14,046 bases of DNA. It comes from VFMC01 sp037130535 (GTDB taxonomy: Bacteria; Actinomycetota; Acidimicrobiia; Acidimicrobiales; Ilumatobacteraceae). A model generated the notes under the pieces. The model searched no databases. It saw only the letters and a list, made by a program, of their open reading frames with translations, and was not told the origin of the DNA. The first letter of the stretch is position 1; each line of letters opens with the position of its first letter. Position numbers and translations under genes: made by a program. Location of the stretch: contig JBAXSU010000086.1 of NCBI GenBank assembly GCA_037130535.1, positions 1 to 14,046 of the forward strand, read 5' to 3'. Below, piece after piece: positions 1 through 5,132 of this stretch.

Positions 1-54
1 GCTGCGCTGCTCGATGCGATCGCGCGCGGGGTGCTGCCGTCGGTCAACGGCTGA
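1..54 (+). CDS. C-terminal end of an unidentified protein (partial)
   Basis: The first frame reads 17 sense codons (AALLDAIARGVLPSVNG) and then TGA at 52-54. Fifteen of the 17 codons end in G or C, as in the other genes here, so this is probably the tail of a gene that starts left of the window. It is too short to assign a family. Its end overlaps the end of the convergent TetR gene by 11 bases, the same tight tail-to-tail arrangement seen at later junctions. Confidence 0.55.
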   Translation, partial: AALLDAIARGVLPSVNG

Positions 55-643
55 TGCCGAGGGCCCGCACCACGCCGGCCACCACATCGTCGATCGCCGC
101 GTCCACCGGGGTGCCGTCGGGTCGTTGCGTCGTGCTCGACAGCAGCGCGCCCAGTCCGTGCACGCTGGCCCACGCCACCAGCGGGGCCGATTCGCGGTAG
201 CGGGCCGGCATCGTGCCATCGGCCACCATCTCGTCGAGGGCGCCCACCAGCACGTCCCACGCGGCGGGGTCCTCGGGTGTGGTGGGAAGCACGGTGTCCT
301 TGACGAATGCTGTTTCGAACCATCCGGGTTCGTCGACCGCGAAGCGCACGTATGCCCGGCCGATCGCCTCGAACCGGCGCAGTGAGGCGTTGCGGCCGCG
401 GCTGGTGCGGTTTCGGGCGGCCAGCATCGCCGCAGCGAGCTCCTGGCGGGCCAGCCGGGCAACCTCGGCGCGCAGGTGATCGATGGTGTCGAAGTGTCGA
501 TAGGCGGCGGCGGGCGACACGCCGGCGTCCTTGGCCAGATCGCGTAGCACGAGCGCGCCCGGGCCGTGTTGGCGCACCCGTCGCAGCGCGTGGGCGAGCA
601 ACTCGGCGCGCAGGTTGCCGTGGTGGTAGTGCGACTCGGTCAC
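44..643 (-). CDS. TetR/AcrR-family regulator with WHG-type C-terminal domain
   Basis: A 199-residue protein of normal TetR length. The N-terminus contains YHHGNL and a helix-turn-helix at about residues 31-53 (LRDLAKDAGVSPAAAYRHF), typical of the DNA-binding domain. The C-terminal half carries W158-x3-H162-G163 in AWASVHGLGALL, the mark of the WHG ligand-binding domain found in many actinobacterial TetR proteins. It should act as a cytoplasmic ligand-responsive repressor. It is divergent from the DUF4188 gene with 90 bases between the starts, so that gene and itself are the likely targets; this is inferred from position only. The start is GTG, with no clear Shine-Dalgarno sequence but a CAACAT hexamer six bases upstream. 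The ligand is unknown. Confidence 0.9.
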   Translation of the reverse strand: MTESHYHHGNLRAELLAHALRRVRQHGPGALVLRDLAKDAGVSPAAAYRHFDTIDHLRAEVARLARQELAAAMLAARNRTSRGRNASLRRFEAIGRAYVRFAVDEPGWFETAFVKDTVLPTTPEDPAAWDVLVGALDEMVADGTMPARYRESAPLVAWASVHGLGALLSSTTQRPDGTPVDAAIDDVVAGVVRALGISR

Positions 644-649
644 AGTTCC

Positions 650-655
650 ATGTTG
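650..655 (-). promoter_or_regulatory. Possible leaderless -10 element of the TetR gene
   Basis: On the minus strand CAACAT ends six bases before the GTG start, the distance expected when transcription begins at the start codon. It resembles the actinobacterial TANNNT hexamer except for the first base. No -35 element is evident. It overlaps the TTGACA element of the opposite promoter, so the two promoters would compete or be co-regulated. Confidence 0.3.
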
Positions 656-682
656 ACACCGCTCACATCATCTGGCTATGTA
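653..682 (+). promoter_or_regulatory. Probable sigma-70-type promoter of the DUF4188 gene
   Basis: TTGACA at 653-658 is a perfect -35 consensus. It is followed after 18 bases by TATGTA at 677-682 as a fair -10 element. Transcription would start near 690, about 45 bases before the ATG, leaving room for the ribosome binding site at 723-729. The -10 overlaps a palindrome that could be a repressor site. Confidence 0.55.
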
Positions 683-686
683 TACA
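679..686. promoter_or_regulatory. TGTATACA palindrome, candidate TetR operator
   Basis: A perfect 8-bp palindrome overlaps the -10 element of the DUF4188 promoter in the TetR/DUF4188 divergent gap. TCACAT occurs on both sides, at 663-668 and 691-696, as a direct repeat 28 bases apart. A dimeric regulator bound here would block the promoter. The core is shorter than most TetR operators, so the assignment is tentative. Confidence 0.3.
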
Positions 687-722
687 GCGTTCACATATGG
701 GGCAGCACGGCCCCGGTCGATC

Positions 723-729
723 AGGGAGG
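723..729 (+). promoter_or_regulatory. Strong Shine-Dalgarno site (AGGGAGG)
   Basis: AGGGAGG lies four bases before the ATG at 734 and fixes this as the start, excluding upstream in-frame starts such as 566. It is one of only two clear Shine-Dalgarno sites in the window. Confidence 0.65.
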
Positions 730-733
730 CGTC

Positions 734-1249
734 ATGGCAACCATCAACAAGGGCCGCTACACCGCGGTGCTCGAGCCCGACCAGGAACTGGTGGTGTTCG
801 TGATCGGGATGCGCATCAACCAGTTGTGGAACGTGCGCAAGTGGGCGCCGGTGGTGAAGGCGATGGGTGTGATGCTGGGCGAGCTGCACCGCGACCGGTC
901 GCTCGGCCTGCTGGGCAGCCCGAAGACGTTCGTGTCGGGCCGCACCATCTTGCTGGTGCAGTACTGGCGGTCGTTCGCCCAGCTCGAGCAGTACGCCCGG
1001 GCAGGAGAGCACCTGCACCTGCCCGCGTGGCGACGTTTCAACACGATGGTGCGCGACAACGGGTCGGTGGGCATCTATCACGAGACCTACCAGGTGAACA
1101 CGAGCAACATCGAGACCGTATACGGCAACATGCCGCCGCTCGGCCTCGGTCTGGTGGGCGACCTGCAGCCGGTCCGTGCCGGGCGGCAGTCGGCCGGGGC
1201 GCGCATGGGCGTGAAGGCCGACGTCGACCTGCCGGTCGATCCCTACTGA
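734..1249 (+). CDS. DUF4188 domain protein (monooxygenase-like)
   Basis: A 171-residue soluble protein recognised as DUF4188 from the N-terminal pattern (INKGRYTA, VVFVIGMRIN) and the central block with LGSPKTFVSGRTILLVQYW followed by a YARAGEHLHLPAWRRFN-like stretch. Members are usually named monooxygenase-like because their fold is expected to be a dimeric alpha/beta barrel, but I know of no established reaction. No signal peptide or membrane segment is visible. The start is set by the AGGGAGG site. It is divergent from the WHG-type TetR gene, which probably controls it, perhaps as part of a response to a small hydrophobic compound (inference). Its end overlaps the convergent DUF2855 gene by seven bases. 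Confidence 0.85.
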   Translation: MATINKGRYTAVLEPDQELVVFVIGMRINQLWNVRKWAPVVKAMGVMLGELHRDRSLGLLGSPKTFVSGRTILLVQYWRSFAQLEQYARAGEHLHLPAWRRFNTMVRDNGSVGIYHETYQVNTSNIETVYGNMPPLGLGLVGDLQPVRAGRQSAGARMGVKADVDLPVDPY

Positions 1250-2343
1250 GCGGTCGACACGGCGCTGTTCATCGACACGATGTGCCCGACGGCCGGGTCG
1301 CCGGTGCCCTCGAGGGTGCTGCGGTAGACGGCTTCCACCGCTTCGGGGCCACTCGATCGCTCGATGCGCATCCAGCCGGCGGCATGGTCGATGAAGCCGG
1401 CGAGCGCCGTGGCGACCTCACGCTCGAACCGATCACGGCCCCATTCCTGCGAGCGCTTCTTGATCTGGGTGGGGGCGAAGAAGAACTTCGGCGCAGGCCC
1501 GGCCATGGCGGCGGGCGACCCGCCGGCATCCCAGTGCGTGGCCCCGACCTGGCACGAGTAGGCGAGGTTCGGGTCGACATGTGCGTGAACCCGGCCGAGC
1601 ACCTCGGCGTTGCCCGCCATGTCGACCACGACCGACATAGGCGTCGCGTCGATCGAGTCGATCCGGTCGTAGGAGAACACCTCGTCGTACAGACCGAGCT
1701 GCTCGACGAAGGGTCGGTTCCGCTCGGCGGTGAGGCCGACGACATGCATGCCGCCGCGCTGCTGGAGGCGGTGGGCGAGGGCGATGGAGGTGCGGCTCGA
1801 CGCGCTGGTGACGATCACCTGGTCGGCGCCGAAGAACCCCTGCTCGCCGAGGAAGTCGTCGACGAGGAACGATGTGATGAACAGGCCGCGGGCGATGAGG
1901 TACTGGCCCTCGGTGGCCGGGTGATAGGCCGGGTCGTCGTCGACCCGGTTGAACGAGCGGTAGGCCGAAGCGTGCTTGGCGCGGTGCTCGGCTCGGTCGA
2001 CGAAGCCGTCGCCGCTGGGCGACGCCTGCACGATGTGGCGGTCGGTCATGGGGAAGAAGCCGAAGTAGCGGCCGCCTACGGCGATGTCGGGGTTGGCCGA
2101 ACGGGTGACGCGACCGATGCCCATCACCGGGATGCGACCCCAGGGTGCGTCGGTGGGGAAGAAGCCCCAGTAATCGAGGAAGTCGCCGGCCGAGGCGTAC
2201 GAGATGTTGTTGGCGGTGAAGGCGAACGACTCGACCTCCATCTCGACCTCGCCTTCGTTCAGCTCGCCGTCGTTCAGTTCACGGGTGGCCGGTTCGACCA
2301 GGCGGGTGCGGTGGAAGTCGGTGCGGTCGACGTCGAAGTTCAT
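1243..2343 (-). CDS. DUF2855 family protein, dehydrogenase/reductase-like
   Basis: A 366-residue protein with the DUF2855 pattern. An N-terminal domain contains ANNISYA and GRYFGFFPM. A Rossmann-like region follows with VTSASSRTSIALA at about residues 178-190, VVGLTAERN at about 201-209, GLYDEVFSYD and VVVDMAGN at 238-245. The layout resembles medium-chain dehydrogenases and quinone reductases, so NAD(P)-dependent redox chemistry is likely, but I know no characterised substrate. ATG at 2343 is preferred over the in-frame GTG at 2385, because the family pattern begins near MNFDVDRTDF and a TACCGT hexamer lies exactly six bases upstream. Residues 22-31 form a tandem repeat, ELNDG-ELNEG. It overlaps the convergent DUF4188 end and is divergent from the LLM gene. 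Confidence 0.83.
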   Translation of the reverse strand: MNFDVDRTDFHRTRLVEPATRELNDGELNEGEVEMEVESFAFTANNISYASAGDFLDYWGFFPTDAPWGRIPVMGIGRVTRSANPDIAVGGRYFGFFPMTDRHIVQASPSGDGFVDRAEHRAKHASAYRSFNRVDDDPAYHPATEGQYLIARGLFITSFLVDDFLGEQGFFGADQVIVTSASSRTSIALAHRLQQRGGMHVVGLTAERNRPFVEQLGLYDEVFSYDRIDSIDATPMSVVVDMAGNAEVLGRVHAHVDPNLAYSCQVGATHWDAGGSPAAMAGPAPKFFFAPTQIKKRSQEWGRDRFEREVATALAGFIDHAAGWMRIERSSGPEAVEAVYRSTLEGTGDPAVGHIVSMNSAVSTAQ

Positions 2344-2349
2344 TGCGGC

Positions 2350-2355
2350 ACGGTA
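2350..2355 (-). promoter_or_regulatory. Probable leaderless -10 element of the DUF2855 gene (TACCGT)
   Basis: TACCGT on the minus strand matches TANNNT and ends six bases before the ATG at 2343, with no Shine-Dalgarno site between. This supports the shorter start. An inverted repeat, AGCGG-CA-CCGCT at 2357-2368, lies directly upstream of it and could be a protein-binding site. Confidence 0.45.
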
Positions 2356-2421
2356 CAGCGGCACCGCTCTCGCGACCCTGCTCACGGTGGCGGCAGTACG
2401 CGATGATCAGGGCTCCACCGA

Positions 2422-2427
2422 CGAAAG
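2422..2427 (+). promoter_or_regulatory. Shine-Dalgarno site of the LLM oxidoreductase gene (GAAAGG)
   Basis: GAAAGG lies ten bases before the ATG at 2438 and supports that start rather than the second ATG at 2450 or in-frame starts further upstream. AAGGCT, which overlaps this tract, also sits at -10 distance from the ATG, so a leaderless start cannot be excluded. Confidence 0.45.
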
Positions 2428-2437
2428 GCTCGCCATC

Positions 2438-3322
2438 ATGAAGTCCGGTATGAAGTTCGGCATCGTGTTCGCCAACACCGGTCCGTTCACCGATCCGGTG
2501 AAGGCGGCGACCTTCGCCCAGGCGGCCGAGGCTGCCGGCTTCGAGTCGCTGTGGACCGTCGAGCACGTCGTCGTGCCGTCGGGCTACGAGTCGGCCTATC
2601 CGTACGACCCGTCAGGGAAGATGCCAGGTCCGGAGGAGTCGCCCATCCCCGATCCGCTCATCTGGCTGTCGTACGTGGCTGCCGCCACCTCGCGCATCCG
2701 CCTGGCCACCGGCATCCTCATCCTCCCGCAGCGCAATCCGGTGGTGCTGGCCAAGGAAGTGGCCACGCTCGACCACCTGTCGGGCGGTCGTGTCGAGCTG
2801 GGCATCGGCGTCGGTTGGCTGGAGGAGGAGTTCGACGCCATCGGTGTGCCGTTCGCCGATCGTGGCCGGCGCAACGACGAGTACGTCGAGGCGATGCGTG
2901 CCCTGTGGCGCGACGACAAGGCCACGTTCCGCGGCGAGTACGCGAACTTCGACGAGTGCGTCATGCGGCCCCAGCCGGTGAACGGCACGGTGCCCATCCA
3001 CATCGGCGGTCACACCGATGTGGCCGCGCGACGGGCAGGCCGCCTCGGTGACGGCTTCTTCCCCGGCAAGGGAACCCACGAGGAGTTGGCCCGCTCGTTC
3101 GACCTCGCCCGCGACACGGCTCGTCAGCACGGCCGCGATCCCGACGCGATCGAGATGACCACGGCCGGCAACGGCGCCATCGGCACGAACGCGCTCGACG
3201 AGGTGAAGGCGCTGGCCGATATCGGCACCTCGCGTGTCATCCTGCCGGCCTTCCTGTTCTACCGCGACACCGCGGCGGCCTTGGCCCGCTACGGCGACGA
3301 GGTGATCAGCCGGGTGAACTGA
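2438..3322 (+). CDS. F420-dependent LLM-class oxidoreductase (TIGR03619-like)
   Basis: A 294-residue cytoplasmic enzyme of the luciferase-like TIM-barrel superfamily. The diagnostic core spans residues 87-127: IRLATGILILPQRNP, then LAKEVATLDHLSGGRVELG and IGVGW. The N-terminal KFGIVFANTGP strand and the IHIGGHT block near residue 190 also fit. The core is most like the Rv2161c-type subfamily, whose members are predicted to use deazaflavin F420 for hydride transfer to unsaturated or carbonyl substrates. The length is normal for the family. It is divergent from the DUF2855 gene and its last 17 bases overlap the convergent GNAT gene. No F420 biosynthesis gene is in the window, so the cofactor is assumed from the family. 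Confidence 0.9.
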   Translation: MKSGMKFGIVFANTGPFTDPVKAATFAQAAEAAGFESLWTVEHVVVPSGYESAYPYDPSGKMPGPEESPIPDPLIWLSYVAAATSRIRLATGILILPQRNPVVLAKEVATLDHLSGGRVELGIGVGWLEEEFDAIGVPFADRGRRNDEYVEAMRALWRDDKATFRGEYANFDECVMRPQPVNGTVPIHIGGHTDVAARRAGRLGDGFFPGKGTHEELARSFDLARDTARQHGRDPDAIEMTTAGNGAIGTNALDEVKALADIGTSRVILPAFLFYRDTAAALARYGDEVISRVN

Positions 3323-4250
3323 GCGCCTTGGCCATCGTGTACGAGTGCTCGACGCCCACGTACTCGCCCCATGGGGCACAGGGTGCGAAGCCGAACCGCC
3401 GGTACAGTCTCACGGCGGCGGTGAGGTATTCGCCGGTCTCGAGTCGCAGTTCGGTGATGCCCTGGGCCCGGGCGCTGGTCTCGAGGGTGGCCAGCACCGA
3501 TGCGCCGAGTCGCTGGCCCCGAACCGCCGGGTCGGCCCACATGCGCTTGATCTCGGCGGTGTCGGGTCGGTCTGTCACATCGTCGATGCGCCGCCAGGCG
3601 CCACAGGCGGCGGGCTGCCCGTCGAGCCAGGCCACCAGGAAGGTGCCCTGGTCGTCGGCCACGTGCTCGGCCGGAAGCGACAAGAAGTTGGTGCCGCCCT
3701 CAGGAATCGCGGCGCGCAACTCGGCGTTCAGGCGGTCGAGCATCGGTGCCACCACCGGGTCGTCGAGGGTGTGACGGCGCATCACCAGCTGCGGGTGGCG
3801 CTCGCCCGTACCGAACCCGTAGGCGCTCGTGCCGAATTCCTCGTAGAACGCCAGCCGCGCCTTGCACTCGGCCATCGTGGGAATGGTGCCGGCGGGGATC
3901 CACCACATCACGGCGGCCGACCGGTCGAACCACTCGCTGCGACGCCGATACACGTCGCGGTGGAAACCCCGATAGGCGTAATCGCGCAACTGAGTGAGCG
4001 ACTCCCACACCGACGCGTTCACCAGCATCAGTGGGTCGGCGTAGGCGGTCTCGTCGGTGTTGCGCGAATCGATACCGTGGCGCCACACGAACCCGGGGCT
4101 CGCCTCGGCGCGGGCGTTGGTCTCGTCGATCAGCGCTTCGAAGCTGGCGGTGTCGGGATGGCCGATCGGGTGGCGCAGGTGGGCGATGTTGAACTGGGCG
4201 AGGTGTACCTCGCCGAGGTCGCCGGCTTCGCCTGCCTGCTGATCGCTCAC
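3306..4250 (-). CDS. DUF3291-GNAT acetyltransferase fusion protein
   Basis: A 314-residue two-domain protein. Residues about 15-150 match DUF3291: VHLAQFNIAHLRHP, SPGFVWRH, LMLVNASVWES, RRRSEWFDR and VMWWIPAGTIPTMAEC. This domain is normally a stand-alone protein, expected to form a dimeric alpha/beta barrel. Residues about 155-310 are a GNAT N-acetyltransferase with the acetyl-CoA loop VRGQRLGASVL near 243-253 and the terminal YRRFGF motif. The acetyl acceptor is unknown. GTG at 4250 is chosen because the DUF3291 pattern starts shortly after it. An in-frame GTG at 4313 would add 21 residues without recognisable similarity. GAGAAT lies seven bases upstream of the chosen start. The gene is convergent with the LLM gene (17-base overlap) and divergent from the hydratase gene. 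Confidence 0.85.
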   Translation of the reverse strand: MSDQQAGEAGDLGEVHLAQFNIAHLRHPIGHPDTASFEALIDETNARAEASPGFVWRHGIDSRNTDETAYADPLMLVNASVWESLTQLRDYAYRGFHRDVYRRRSEWFDRSAAVMWWIPAGTIPTMAECKARLAFYEEFGTSAYGFGTGERHPQLVMRRHTLDDPVVAPMLDRLNAELRAAIPEGGTNFLSLPAEHVADDQGTFLVAWLDGQPAACGAWRRIDDVTDRPDTAEIKRMWADPAVRGQRLGASVLATLETSARAQGITELRLETGEYLTAAVRLYRRFGFAPCAPWGEYVGVEHSYTMAKALSSPG

Positions 4251-4325
4251 GGGTCCGATTCTCGTCGGCGACGCTGGTGGGTGCCCAACCGGCGCCGAAG
4301 CCGAATGGCGCACGGGAACTCGCCG

Positions 4326-4339
4326 GTGCCGGTCGGCAC
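4326..4339. repeat. Inverted repeat GTGCCG-GT-CGGCAC in a divergent gap
   Basis: A perfect 6+2+6 inverted repeat lies between the GNAT fusion and hydratase genes. The 9-base direct repeat GCCGAATGG occurs at 4300-4308 and again at 4340-4348, directly after the inverted repeat. The position, 31 bases ahead of the hydratase -10-like hexamer, suits a regulator site. GC-rich inverted repeats of this size also arise by chance. Confidence 0.35.
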
Positions 4340-4369
4340 GCCGAATGGTCGTCGTGTCACCAGCGGTGG

Positions 4370-4375
4370 CAGAGT
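4370..4375 (+). promoter_or_regulatory. Possible leaderless -10 element of the hydratase gene (CAGAGT)
   Basis: CAGAGT ends six bases before the ATG at 4382. It differs from TANNNT only in the first base and resembles the CAGACT hexamer at the same distance before the LLM gene starting at 9027. No good Shine-Dalgarno site is present. Confidence 0.3.
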
Positions 4376-4381
4376 AGGCGC

Positions 4382-5125
4382 ATGACCATTCTCACGGAAC
4401 ACCGCGACGGCGCCCTGGTCGTCACCCTCAACCGCCCCGAGGCCGGCAACTCGCTGAACGGCGCGCTGGGCCAAGCCCTGTGCGACGCGCTCGCCGCTGC
4501 TGTCGCCGACCCCGAGGTGCGCACCATCATCGTCACCGGTGCGGGCGAGAAGATCTTCTGCGCCGGTATGGACCTGAAGGCGTTCGCCTCGGGCGAAGAC
4601 GTGGCCCCGGTGGGCAAGGCGTTCGCTGCCCTGCGCGAGTGCCCGAAGCCGGTCATCGCTGCGGTGAACGGCGCAGCCCTGGCCGGCGGCTTCGAGGTGA
4701 TGATGGGCGCCGACCTGGTGGTGGCGGCCGAGCACGCCCGCTTCGGTATCCCCGAGGTGAAGCGTGGTCTGGTCGCTGCCGGTGGCGGCACCCGACTGCC
4801 CACCCGCATCCCGCTGCAGGTGGCGCTCGAGATGGGCCTCACCGGCGAGCCGATCTCGGCTGCCCGGGCCCTCGAACTGGGCCTCATCAACCGGGTGGTG
4901 CCGGCCGATCAGGTGCTCGATGGTGCGCTCGCGTTGGCGGCCCTCATCAACGCCAACGGTCCGCTCGCCGTGCAGGCGACGAAGTTGCTGATGCGCGAAG
5001 AGGTCGGCCCCGACACCGCCCAGCGGGTGGGCCAGGTCACCATGCCGGTGTTCGCCAGCGAAGATGCCCGTGAGGGCGCCACGGCGTTCGCCCAGAAGCG
5101 TCCGCCGGTCTGGAAGGGCCGCTGA
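4382..5125 (+). CDS. Enoyl-CoA hydratase (crotonase family)
   Basis: A 247-residue crotonase-fold enzyme. LNRPEAGNSLN at 16-26 opens the fold, FCAGMDLKAF at 59-68 forms the first oxyanion-hole segment, and NGAALAGGFEVMMGADLVVA at 96-115 the second. E105 and E125 (FGIPE) are 20 residues apart and match the two catalytic glutamates of rat mitochondrial enoyl-CoA hydratase (144 and 164). A true hydratase adding water to a trans-2-enoyl-CoA is therefore more likely than a glutamate-less family variant. The C-terminal FAQKRPPVWKGR is typical. It probably acts in the cytoplasm in fatty-acid or related acyl-CoA breakdown. It is divergent from the GNAT fusion and ends seven bases from the convergent acyltransferase. 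The exact substrate is not determinable. Confidence 0.93.
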   Translation: MTILTEHRDGALVVTLNRPEAGNSLNGALGQALCDALAAAVADPEVRTIIVTGAGEKIFCAGMDLKAFASGEDVAPVGKAFAALRECPKPVIAAVNGAALAGGFEVMMGADLVVAAEHARFGIPEVKRGLVAAGGGTRLPTRIPLQVALEMGLTGEPISAARALELGLINRVVPADQVLDGALALAALINANGPLAVQATKLLMREEVGPDTAQRVGQVTMPVFASEDAREGATAFAQKRPPVWKGR

Positions 5126-5132
5126 CCCGAGG

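Noticed and set aside
307..2406. A 699-codon open frame on the plus strand
   Set aside because: It runs across the TetR, DUF4188 and DUF2855 genes in non-coding frames, and its product is arginine/glycine-rich low-complexity sequence.
3345..4385. A 346-codon plus-strand frame opposite the GNAT fusion
   Set aside because: The product is H/G/V-rich with no motifs, while the minus strand encodes two recognisable domains.
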